Below are positions 1-6,496 of a stretch of DNA of 7,742 bases, in pieces. Source of the stretch: Thiotrichaceae bacterium (GTDB taxonomy: Bacteria > Pseudomonadota > Gammaproteobacteria > Thiotrichales > Thiotrichaceae); assembly GCA_015494435.1 (NCBI GenBank), contig WGBH01000143.1, positions 1 to 7,742 on the forward strand. The letters run 5' to 3'. How positions within the stretch are numbered: the first letter of the stretch is position 1; every line of letters starts with the position of its first letter. The position numbers and the translations under genes are program-made. The notes below the pieces were generated by a model that ran no database searches, was not told the DNA's origin, and was given only the letters and a program-made list of their open reading frames with translations.

Positions 1-884
1 CCTTCGCCATGTGTCGGTGCAGCAATAAATTCCTTATCAGGGGCAGCTTGTTTCATTTTATAAAAAATGGCTTTATCGGTTGCAACAATAAATTGTTTAT
101 TCGGCATTGTTTTTGCCGCATTGATAATCTGCGTTGTTGAACCGACCGAATCTGCCATTGCAATAATATTTTCAGGGGATTCAGGATGAACCAAGATCGC
201 CGCATCAGGGTATTTTTCAGCAAGCTTGCCTAATGAACGATTTTTAAACTCATCATGCACAATACAGCTTCCTTGCCAACGCACCATTTCAACGCCTGTG
301 ACTTTTTCAATATAATGTCCTAAATGTTTATCAGGTGCCCAAAGCACTTTTTTTCCTTGTTCGCCAAGCCATTTAACAAGATTCACTGCAATTCCCGAGG
401 TCACCACATAATCAGCACGCGCTTTAACCTCTGCACTTGTATTTGCATAAACCACCACAGTATGATCAGGATATTGATCACAAAAAGGGGCAAATTCTTC
501 AATCGGACAACTTAAATCCAAAGAACAATCTGCTTCAAGTGTTGGCATCAAAACCCGTTTTTCAGGGTTAAGAATTTTCGCCGTTTCCCCCATAAAACGT
601 ACCCCTGCAACAATTAATGTTTTAGCAGGGTGTTGATTACCAAATTTTGCCATATCCAAAGAATCCGAAATATAACCTCCCATTTCCTCTGCTAAACGTT
701 GTAAATCCTCATCCACATAATAATGTGCAACTAATACCGCATCCTGTTCCTTTAATAATTGCTTGATTTGTTTAATAACCTGCTGTTTTTTTTCTGCACT
801 GTAATGTGGATTTAGTGATTCAATTTGTGCTGTCACAGGAACAAGGTATTCAGGAATTACTGGAGAAATTATTTGTGCGCTCAT
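1..884 (-). CDS. nadA: Quinolinate synthase NadA, C-terminus cut by window edge
   Basis: NadA is the 4Fe-4S enzyme that condenses iminoaspartate with dihydroxyacetone phosphate to quinolinate in cytosolic de novo NAD synthesis. The reading frame is open from an ATG at 884 to the left edge, giving 294 codons; E. coli NadA has 347, so roughly 50 residues are missing. Recognisable segments include VAHYYVD near the N-terminus, AGVRFMGETAKIL, EADCSLDLSCP, VVVYANTSAEVKARADYVVTS, WAPDKHLG, SCIVHDEF, ILVHPESP and ADSVGSTTQ. Cys120 and Cys207 correspond to E. coli cluster ligands Cys113 and Cys200. The third ligand (Cys297 in E. coli) lies just beyond the edge, because the visible frame ends at the GEG that precedes that motif. 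An AGAGG at 892-896, read on the minus strand, sits about 7 bases before the ATG. It is divergent from the chaperone operon. Identity is secure; an intact C-terminus cannot be seen here. Confidence 0.96.
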   Translation of the reverse strand, partial: MSAQIISPVIPEYLVPVTAQIESLNPHYSAEKKQQVIKQIKQLLKEQDAVLVAHYYVDEDLQRLAEEMGGYISDSLDMAKFGNQHPAKTLIVAGVRFMGETAKILNPEKRVLMPTLEADCSLDLSCPIEEFAPFCDQYPDHTVVVYANTSAEVKARADYVVTSGIAVNLVKWLGEQGKKVLWAPDKHLGHYIEKVTGVEMVRWQGSCIVHDEFKNRSLGKLAEKYPDAAILVHPESPENIIAMADSVGSTTQIINAAKTMPNKQFIVATDKAIFYKMKQAAPDKEFIAAPTHGE

Positions 885-903
885 TAGCTTGCCTCTATAG
901 ATT

Positions 904-938
904 AATTAGGAAGTTTCAGGTAATAATTCTACCTAATT
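904..938 (-). promoter_or_regulatory. Competing inverted repeats in the nadA leader (possible operator)
   Basis: On the plus strand AATTAGG (904-910) can pair with CCTAATT (932-938), while AGGTA (918-922) can pair with TACCT (930-934). The two pairings share CCT and exclude each other. The block lies 20 to 54 bases upstream of the nadA start. It could be a repressor operator or a leader hairpin. It does not match the TGTTTA-N6-TAAACA type site I associate with enterobacterial NadR, and I do not recognise a known NAD riboswitch. The region is AT-rich, so chance is a real alternative. Confidence 0.3.
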
Positions 939-967
939 GCTTTGATTTTTTGTTTCTAATTGGAGTA

Positions 968-1006
968 TCTCAAGAGGCGCATAGTTGCTCTACGCAACGA
1001 TTGAGA
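968..1006. repeat. Nested inverted repeat, possible structured element
   Basis: TCTCAA (968-973) is complementary to TTGAGA (1001-1006) and encloses GTTGC (984-988), loop TCTAC, GCAAC (994-998). An alternative fold pairs GCG and TAG (978-980, 983-985 area) with CTA and CGC. The block is visibly richer in G and C than its surroundings. It is not a tRNA, since no acceptor stem or T-arm pairs. A small RNA, a transcribed leader or a remnant of a mobile element are all possible. Confidence 0.3.
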
Positions 1007-1130
1007 GGATTCAAACAGAGACAAAAGGGCAAGTAAGATGAGTAGAATCATTGCTTGGAACTTCCTTAGATTATAAAAGCATCTTTAAATGCATTCTATA
1101 GAGTTATTTTAGCCCTATATGAAAATAACG

Positions 1131-1158
1131 CTTGAAATATAACTTTAATCTCTATAAA
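1131..1158 (+). promoter_or_regulatory. Candidate promoter of the chaperone operon, heat-shock-like
   Basis: CTTGAAA at 1131-1137 equals the -35 core of sigma-32 (RpoH) promoters. It is followed after 12 bases by CTCTATAA (1150-1157), a partial match to the CCCCATNT -10 box with a slightly short spacer. The same bases also read as a sigma-70 promoter, TTGAAA, 15-base spacer, TATAAA (1153-1158), which is again short of the ideal 17. The site lies about 35 bases before the operon's first start codon. Heat-shock control would suit the genes but is inference. Confidence 0.45.
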
Positions 1159-1179
1159 AACCACTTTTTAAAAAGCTCA

Positions 1180-1195
1180 AAGGTAACATTTTTTG
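1180..1195 (+). promoter_or_regulatory. Ribosome binding site supporting a TTG start
   Basis: AAGG at 1180-1183 lies 9 bases before TTG at 1193. No ATG or GTG in the same frame has a comparable site nearby, and the TTG opens a very basic N-terminus before the helical repeats. This supports TTG as the true start. Confidence 0.6.
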
Positions 1196-3733
1196 TCTAA
1201 ACGTAATAAACGAAAAAACAAGCGTAGTAGGAAAACGAACAGTAGCAAATTATCATCTGAACAACTTAAGCTACAAGTTAGGCAAGCTTTGTCAAATTCT
1301 CACTACAAGCTGGCAATTCAGTCCTTAAAAATACTTTTAAAAAAAGCTGAAAAATCAGATTCTATCTTAAATCTATTACAGCAAGCCTATACAGGTCGAG
1401 CTGAAGAACTTGCTGAGACAGGAATGATTAAGGAAGCGGTAGCGATTTGGGATGTAGGAACACAATATGGACTAAACCCCGTTGAACAACGTTATCTTAG
1501 CTGGGTTGTTAGTTCAAAACAATATTCTTGCCTTGCAAAGATCTACGAACAGATAAGTATTGAAGATAAACTTCATTTGCAACCACAATTAGCGGCAAAG
1601 TGTTTGTCGGGTGATTTATCAATACTTAAACTATTACCAGCAGATGACCCGCTTCACTCAAACTATGGCGTCGCTCATCGCTTATTGCAAGCATGGTGTT
1701 CTGGTGCTGATGAGGAACAACTTACTCCATTAATGAAAGCTATTTCATTTCGTTCTCCTTATCGTGAATTACGACAAATCGTTCAAGCGTCATTATTATT
1801 GGAAAAATCACCTGAACAAGCAGAAATTGCCATTCAACGTATTGCCAAAACATCTCCTTTTTATCCTCTCGCTGAACAACTACAACTTGCACAATTAGAG
1901 ACTTCTGCATTTCTGGTGAAATTTTCCTCATTGTCCGTTCAAAGTAAAGAATGCGCAATGGAAGTTCGTCAATGGTCAGATAAGCAGACCTTAAATGTAT
2001 TCAAAAAATTGGAGACCCTAAAGGGTAATCCTAGTAAAAAAACATTATCTAACACACTACTGCTTCTCTCTAAGCAACTGAATAATACGCAACTTTCCCC
2101 TGCAATAAAAAACTGGCTTGATAATACGACAAAAAAGGTATGGGCAATCTCTGAGGCAGAGAGCGTTTCTAACTTAAATTTTAAGAAATTAAGCAATGCA
2201 GTAGGGGAACTTACAACACTGGATAAAAATTATTATCAATGCCTTTCAACTCTATCAAATCCAGGATCTCTGCGATTGTTAAAAAACAAAATAGAAAAAT
2301 ACCAAGAGGCATTAAAAACAAGCTCAGATCAGAAAATAGAAAAAAACGATAGACTACTCATTTCAGCACTCATGAGTCGCTATCTTTTGGAGGAATGGAA
2401 GCAATCTAATCAGAATAAATTAACAGAACATTCTTTTTCTATATTGGAAAAACTATTATCGGATGATCCATCTGATCATAAATCATGGCAAGACTTACTC
2501 GAATATCATTTACAAAACAAGAATCTAAAAGCCGCTAAAGAGGCGATAAATCAAGCAATAAAACATCACCCGAATAATATCAAAATTTTAGATTTAGCGG
2601 TTCGTATTGCTATTACAAATCATGCCTTTGTTAAAGCTGCTAACTATGCCACATCTATTCTTAGTATTGACCCTATCAATCGTAGCGCCCAACAGTATTT
2701 GCAACATGCACATCTTTCTCATGCGCGTAAACAAATAAAACAGAAAAAATGGCATTTAGCTGAAAAAGAGCTACTAAAAGCGCAACAATGGAAAGGCACA
2801 GCGTTAACAAAGCTCTTGATTGAAGTATTAAAAATCTATTTGATACAGGCAGAAAAAGGTGTCAAAACAGCGGCAAAGAACTTTCAGGAACTGGCTAAAA
2901 AAACGGGTGCTAATAACGTTTGGCTAGACTTTATTATTCGTCATCAGGGAATGCAAATTAATCAAAGCTACAAAACATCACTAAGAAATGCAAAATTAAT
3001 CAATTTATGGAATAAACCGAATAAAGAAAAGCTATGGGCTTTAATGGATATTGTACAACAATTAAAAGATATTCACTCTGATGGTATTCATTCAGCCTTG
3101 AAAAGTTTATTTAGACCCTTAAAAAAAGCCGCAAAACTGTCCTTTTCAGAACAAGAAGGGGAACAAATTTGTGAATTTTGGCTGCAGAACAAAGAAGAGG
3201 ATTTACTCGATAAATACAGTCATCAGCTACGGCGACAACATGACGATAAACCTATCTTTATTTACTACTCTTTTGTCAACTTTACGGGATTTAATCCTAC
3301 AATATTCAATTTACTTGAAGAGGCATGGAATGAAGCAGAACAACAAAAAAATGAAGCACTTACTGCTCGTCTTGCAGGATTATTAGAAAAACTTTCTAGG
3401 TCATACTCTAACCCTTTTAGTAGTGATGATATGTGGTTTGATGGTATCGACGACCCTGATGCGATAGAAATAGAAGAAGAAATAGAGGCAATATCTATGC
3501 TAGATTGTGATGATGAAGAAAAAAACATCAATATTATGATGATTCACCTATTGCCAGCGCTTCCCATAAAAGAAGTTTTTTCATTAGCAGACAAGTTAAT
3601 GGGAAGAAAGATGGCTCAGCTAATACTGAATAAATACGGTGAAAAAGCACTACGCAATGCTTGTATAAGAAGCTTAAAAGGCCATAATCCACAAGATATT
3701 ATGAATAATTTAGTGATGAATACAAAAGGATGA
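1193..3733 (+). CDS. Large TPR-like helical-repeat protein, first gene of Hsp70 operon
   Basis: This protein of 846 residues has no signal peptide or membrane segment, so it is probably cytoplasmic. Residues 2-14 are extremely basic (nine Lys/Arg among residues 3-14). Helical hairpins of TPR style follow from about residue 32, for example around HYKLAIQSLKILLKKA and GMIKEAVAIWDVG. The clearest TPR units lie at about 422-530, with the DP and HPNN turns spaced about 34 residues apart (DDPSD near 424, HPNN near 458, SIDP near 491). A strongly acidic segment occupies about 744-778 and is followed by a helical C-terminus. TPR scaffolds bind peptides or partner proteins. Its place directly before J-like, GrpE-like and Hsp70 genes suggests a co-chaperone or client adaptor. 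The central region is low in complexity and I recognise no catalytic domain. The start is TTG with an AAGG ahead of it, and the stop overlaps the next gene's first possible ATG. The specific function is unknown. Confidence 0.88.
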   Translation: MSKRNKRKNKRSRKTNSSKLSSEQLKLQVRQALSNSHYKLAIQSLKILLKKAEKSDSILNLLQQAYTGRAEELAETGMIKEAVAIWDVGTQYGLNPVEQRYLSWVVSSKQYSCLAKIYEQISIEDKLHLQPQLAAKCLSGDLSILKLLPADDPLHSNYGVAHRLLQAWCSGADEEQLTPLMKAISFRSPYRELRQIVQASLLLEKSPEQAEIAIQRIAKTSPFYPLAEQLQLAQLETSAFLVKFSSLSVQSKECAMEVRQWSDKQTLNVFKKLETLKGNPSKKTLSNTLLLLSKQLNNTQLSPAIKNWLDNTTKKVWAISEAESVSNLNFKKLSNAVGELTTLDKNYYQCLSTLSNPGSLRLLKNKIEKYQEALKTSSDQKIEKNDRLLISALMSRYLLEEWKQSNQNKLTEHSFSILEKLLSDDPSDHKSWQDLLEYHLQNKNLKAAKEAINQAIKHHPNNIKILDLAVRIAITNHAFVKAANYATSILSIDPINRSAQQYLQHAHLSHARKQIKQKKWHLAEKELLKAQQWKGTALTKLLIEVLKIYLIQAEKGVKTAAKNFQELAKKTGANNVWLDFIIRHQGMQINQSYKTSLRNAKLINLWNKPNKEKLWALMDIVQQLKDIHSDGIHSALKSLFRPLKKAAKLSFSEQEGEQICEFWLQNKEEDLLDKYSHQLRRQHDDKPIFIYYSFVNFTGFNPTIFNLLEEAWNEAEQQKNEALTARLAGLLEKLSRSYSNPFSSDDMWFDGIDDPDAIEIEEEIEAISMLDCDDEEKNINIMMIHLLPALPIKEVFSLADKLMGRKMAQLILNKYGEKALRNACIRSLKGHNPQDIMNNLVMNTKG

Positions 3734-3741
3734 CTGTAATG
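3727..3741 (+). promoter_or_regulatory. Ribosome binding site that decides the J-like gene start
   Basis: AGGA at 3727-3730 is 8 bases before ATG 3739 but touches ATG 3730 directly, leaving no spacer. The spacing favours ATG 3739, which begins MKDPYLILGL. The upstream ATG 3730, overlapping the preceding stop as ATGA, would add only three residues. Confidence 0.6.
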
Positions 3742-4035
3742 AAAGACCCTTATTTAATATTAGGATTACTAGAAAAAAAAGAAAATAAACTCTTAGATGA
3801 TAAAATAGTCAAAGCGGCTTATATGCAGTTAGTCAAACAATATCCACCAGAACATGAGCCAGAACGCTTTATGCAAATACGCAAGGCATTTGAACAACTA
3901 GAAACCCATAAAAAACGTTTAAAATATGATTTTTTAGATACGACCTTACCTGATTTGCAGGATTTAAGTATTTTACTCCCTAAAAAACCATTGAAACGTC
4001 CTTCACTAAAACAAGTGCAACAACTCTTGGGATAA
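3739..4035 (+). CDS. Short J-domain-like protein with degenerate HPD motif
   Basis: This 98-residue protein is essentially a bare J-like domain, with no Gly/Phe region, zinc fingers or substrate domain like those of DnaJ. DPYLILGL (3-10) matches J-domain helix I, and AAYMQLVKQY (26-35) matches helix II. ERFMQIRKAFEQLETHKKRLKYDF (in two halves, 42-54 and 55-65) matches helices III and IV. The loop that normally holds the His-Pro-Asp tripeptide, needed to stimulate Hsp70 ATPase, reads YPPEHEPE (35-42), so HPD is replaced by PPE. I believe related J-like proteins with YPP-type loops exist, which would make this a family trait rather than damage, but I could not check. The gene sits between the TPR and GrpE-like genes, overlapping or abutting the TPR stop. 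It probably docks on the operon's own Hsp70. ATG 3730 is an alternative start. Confidence 0.85.
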   Translation: MKDPYLILGLLEKKENKLLDDKIVKAAYMQLVKQYPPEHEPERFMQIRKAFEQLETHKKRLKYDFLDTTLPDLQDLSILLPKKPLKRPSLKQVQQLLG

Positions 4036-4042
4036 TACTTTG
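4029..4042 (+). promoter_or_regulatory. Ribosome binding site supporting a TTG start
   Basis: GGGA at 4029-4032, inside the end of the J-like gene, lies 7 bases before TTG 4040. There is no nearby in-frame ATG that keeps the N-terminal helix, so the TTG is the best start for the GrpE-like gene. Confidence 0.5.
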
Positions 4043-4729
4043 CAATCAAAAAACGAACAATTATTAAGTCAATTCAAAGATTTTTTATTACAAGGAGAAC
4101 AACTCTCTCCTGAAAATAACGATGCCATTGAAAAAGCGAGCAAGCAAATTGATTTATACCAATTATTTAGTGAATTATTCGCCTTAAAAACAGAGGTTAA
4201 AAAAGATGCCCGACAACAAAAAGAAACAGTAGCACATTTCACAAGAATTTTGGATACGCTTCAAAATAGCAATAATCAACTGACTCAAGAACTAGGAAAA
4301 GCAGAGAAACAACGTGAAAATGCAATCATACAGGCAAAAAAAGATCTCTTAGAAGGAATCATTGATTTAAATGACCGTTTAGAGGCAACGCTTATCAGCA
4401 TGGAGCATTTTAAGCCCCCTTTTATGGAACGCAAAGCATCGCGTGAATTCCATAAAGGAATACAACAAGGGCTTGCGATGACATTACGACGTATAGAACA
4501 ACTACTAAATAGCCACGATATAACGCCTGTGGAGACTATTGGTAAAGCAGTTAATCCGCATACTATGAGGGTAACTGAACTTAGAGAGGAAGCCAAACAA
4601 CCCGATGGTATCGTACTAGAAGAAATTCGACGAGGTTATTTGCACCAAAGCAAACTATTCCGACTAGCTGAAGTAGTTGCCAATAAACATCATAATAATG
4701 AAAAGGAAATACATTTAAATGCCAAATAA
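4040..4729 (+). CDS. GrpE-like nucleotide exchange factor
   Basis: GrpE releases ADP from Hsp70, acting as a dimer through a long N-terminal helix and a C-terminal beta-domain. This 229-residue protein follows that plan: a charged, Gln-rich helical region predicted to coil at about 45-115, a four-helix-like part around 116-160, and a beta-domain at about 165-220. The beta-domain matches are GKAVNP (168-173), the conserved GY at 199-200 and LFRLAEVVANK around 206-216, comparable to GY.L.GR..R.A.V.V in GrpE. The usual DPxxH signature (DPNVH in E. coli) reads NPHTM at 172-176, so both the Asp and the His are replaced. The protein is somewhat longer than E. coli GrpE (197 residues). It starts at TTG, 4 bases after the J-like stop, and overlaps the Hsp70 start by 11 bases, implying translational coupling. 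Exchange activity is inferred from fold and context. Confidence 0.87.
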   Translation: MQSKNEQLLSQFKDFLLQGEQLSPENNDAIEKASKQIDLYQLFSELFALKTEVKKDARQQKETVAHFTRILDTLQNSNNQLTQELGKAEKQRENAIIQAKKDLLEGIIDLNDRLEATLISMEHFKPPFMERKASREFHKGIQQGLAMTLRRIEQLLNSHDITPVETIGKAVNPHTMRVTELREEAKQPDGIVLEEIRRGYLHQSKLFRLAEVVANKHHNNEKEIHLNAK

Positions 4730-6491
4730 AACATCAGAAACCATTATTGGTATCGATCTTGGAACAACAAATTCAGAAGTTGCGCTGATTCGTAATGGAG
4801 CCGTTGAAGTACTAGAGATTGAAAATGGCAACAAACAATTACCCTCTTATGTTGGTCTGGATGAAAAGGGAGAGATTCTTGTTGGAGAAGCGGCAAGAAA
4901 TCAATATGTTCTCTACCCTGAGCGCACAATTAAATCCGTTAAGCGCCATATGGGAAGCAATGAACAAATCCAAATGGGAGATAAACAATATAGCCCTCAA
5001 GAAATTTCAGCTATTATTCTTCGCCATTTAAAACAAATTGCAGAAAAAGCCTGTGGAGAGAGCATAAGCCGTGCCGTTATTACTGTTCCTGCTTTTTTCT
5101 CTGACACCCAACGTCAAGCAACCCGTGATGCTGGTGAAATAGCAGGACTTAAGGTTGAGCGTATTATCAATGAGCCAACAGCCGCGGCACTTGCCTATGA
5201 AGCAGGAGATCAAAACGACAATATTATTCTTGTTTATGACCTTGGTGGCGGTACCTTTGATGTTTCCGTTGTGCAAATGGATCAAGACATGGTAGAGGTG
5301 AAAGCAAGCCACGGTGATAATCATTTGGGAGGAGATGATTTTGATCAAAAACTTATTGATCATATTGTCGAATTTATAAAAGATAAATATGATGTGGATG
5401 CAACCGATTCTGCACGCGCAATGTCCCGTATCACCCGTGCAGCAGAAGAGACTAAAATAGCACTGTCTAGCCAAGCTTATTACACTATTGAAGAAGAGCA
5501 TTTGCTAGAACGCCCAGGCAAAGGCAAGCCTATTCATCTTAGTTTAGAAGTAAGTCGTACCGAGTATGAAGAAATGATTTCTGATTATATCGACACCACT
5601 TTGGAAGCCATTCATACCGCATTGGATGGTGCTAAAATGTCTGCCTCTGATATTGGTGAAATTTTACTAGTTGGTGGTTCAACCCGCACCCCCTTAGTTC
5701 AACAACGTCTTGAGTCCGATTTAAAGATACAACCACGAATAGAAGTAAACCCTGACCTCTGTGTTGCAATGGGTGCTGCGATTCAAGCAGGTATGTTAAA
5801 CGGCAAGCAACTTGGGCCTATTTTAGTCGATGTAACCCCTTATACCTTTGGAACAAGTGCAATAAGTCAAATGTTTGGTATGCGATATCCACATTGTTTC
5901 GTCCCCTTAATTAAAAAGAACACCCCTATTCCTGTTACCTTTAGTCAATCCTTCTATACTTCCTATGAAAACCAAACAGAAGTTGAAATAAAGGTTTATC
6001 AAGGGGAAGATCCTGATGCAATGAAAAACACCGAAATTGGTGAATTTTACCTAAAAGACTTGAAAAAATTACCTGAAGGATCTCCCATTATTGTTACCTT
6101 CTCATTAGATATTAACGGTATTTTAAGCGTTACTTCGACTGAGAAAAAACAGGGAGTTGAGTGTTCACTTGTAATCGATAATGCCATTTCACGTTTTCAA
6201 GAAGAGGAACTAGAACAAGCAAAGAACACCTTGCGAAATCTAATGCAAGATAAAGAAAACCCTAAAGAAACAGAAGACCAGAAAAATAGAGAACATATTA
6301 AAGCTACTGCCTTAATTGAAAAAGCGCGTAAGTTATTACCCTCACTCGAAGGCGATGACAGCGAAGATGCAGTTGATATGATTAAAGCCCTAGAAAATGC
6401 ATTAAGAAAGGAACATCCAAATGAATTACAGCAAGCCATCGATGATTTAAGTGATCTTCTATACTATCTAGAACCCACCATTGAGCCATAA
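4719..6491 (+). CDS. Hsp70-family chaperone, divergent DnaK paralogue
   Basis: This 590-residue ATP-driven chaperone is probably cytosolic. All ATPase signatures are present: IGIDLGTTNS (10-19), the catalytic lysine in SVKRHMG (Lys75, equivalent to DnaK Lys70), INEPTAAALAYE (Glu152), DLGGGTFD (174-181, Thr179), GGDDFD (204-209) and VGGSTRTP (318-325). The interdomain linker reads PILVD (367-371) where DnaK has VLLLD. The substrate-binding beta-domain (about 372-485) keeps NTPIP, VYQGE and NGIL (466-469), but has about 8 extra residues between VTP and NTPIP. The helical lid is short, about 100 residues, and there is no EEVD-like or disordered acidic tail. It is longer than HscC (556) and shorter than DnaK (about 638). 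The start overlaps the GrpE-like gene, with AGGA (4704-4707) 11 bases ahead. It is the ATPase core of the operon. A DnaK housekeeping role is unlikely given the divergent partners; the client is unknown. Confidence 0.95.
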   Translation: MPNKTSETIIGIDLGTTNSEVALIRNGAVEVLEIENGNKQLPSYVGLDEKGEILVGEAARNQYVLYPERTIKSVKRHMGSNEQIQMGDKQYSPQEISAIILRHLKQIAEKACGESISRAVITVPAFFSDTQRQATRDAGEIAGLKVERIINEPTAAALAYEAGDQNDNIILVYDLGGGTFDVSVVQMDQDMVEVKASHGDNHLGGDDFDQKLIDHIVEFIKDKYDVDATDSARAMSRITRAAEETKIALSSQAYYTIEEEHLLERPGKGKPIHLSLEVSRTEYEEMISDYIDTTLEAIHTALDGAKMSASDIGEILLVGGSTRTPLVQQRLESDLKIQPRIEVNPDLCVAMGAAIQAGMLNGKQLGPILVDVTPYTFGTSAISQMFGMRYPHCFVPLIKKNTPIPVTFSQSFYTSYENQTEVEIKVYQGEDPDAMKNTEIGEFYLKDLKKLPEGSPIIVTFSLDINGILSVTSTEKKQGVECSLVIDNAISRFQEEELEQAKNTLRNLMQDKENPKETEDQKNREHIKATALIEKARKLLPSLEGDDSEDAVDMIKALENALRKEHPNELQQAIDDLSDLLYYLEPTIEP

Positions 6492-6496
6492 CTGAA

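Larger units (their letters stand above)
885..1192. other. Divergent intergenic region between nadA and the chaperone operon
   Basis: This 308-base stretch separates two divergent genes and holds no convincing gene. A short plus-strand frame through it begins inside nadA antisense and has no family resemblance. The region contains competing inverted repeats in the nadA leader (904-938), a GC-richer block with nested inverted repeats (968-1006), and a candidate promoter with a CTTGAAA box (1131-1158). The last 120 bases before the operon are strongly AT-rich, as expected of a promoter region. Confidence 0.7.

Noticed and set aside
961..1035. tRNA-like block, because of GGATTCAAAC
   Set aside because: The bases around the apparent T-loop do not pair and there is no acceptor stem.
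806..1036. 76-residue plus-strand frame across the nadA start
   Set aside because: Its first third is antisense to confident nadA coding sequence and the rest crosses hairpin DNA. It has no good ribosome site and no recognisable domain.
3771..3781. Run of eight A in the J-like gene as phase-variable tract or programmed frameshift
   Set aside because: A-runs of 6 to 8 are common across this AT-rich window. A -1 shift here meets a stop within three codons, so no useful second product results.
5028..5501. 157-residue open frame antisense to the Hsp70 gene
   Set aside because: Long antisense frames over Hsp70 genes are a known by-product of their codon pattern. This one has no start site or family resemblance and is Cys/Ile-rich shadow sequence.
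4719..6491. Calling the Hsp70 gene dnaK or hscC
   Set aside because: Length, linker, lid and operon partners fit neither well, so a gene symbol would imply a function that is not supported.
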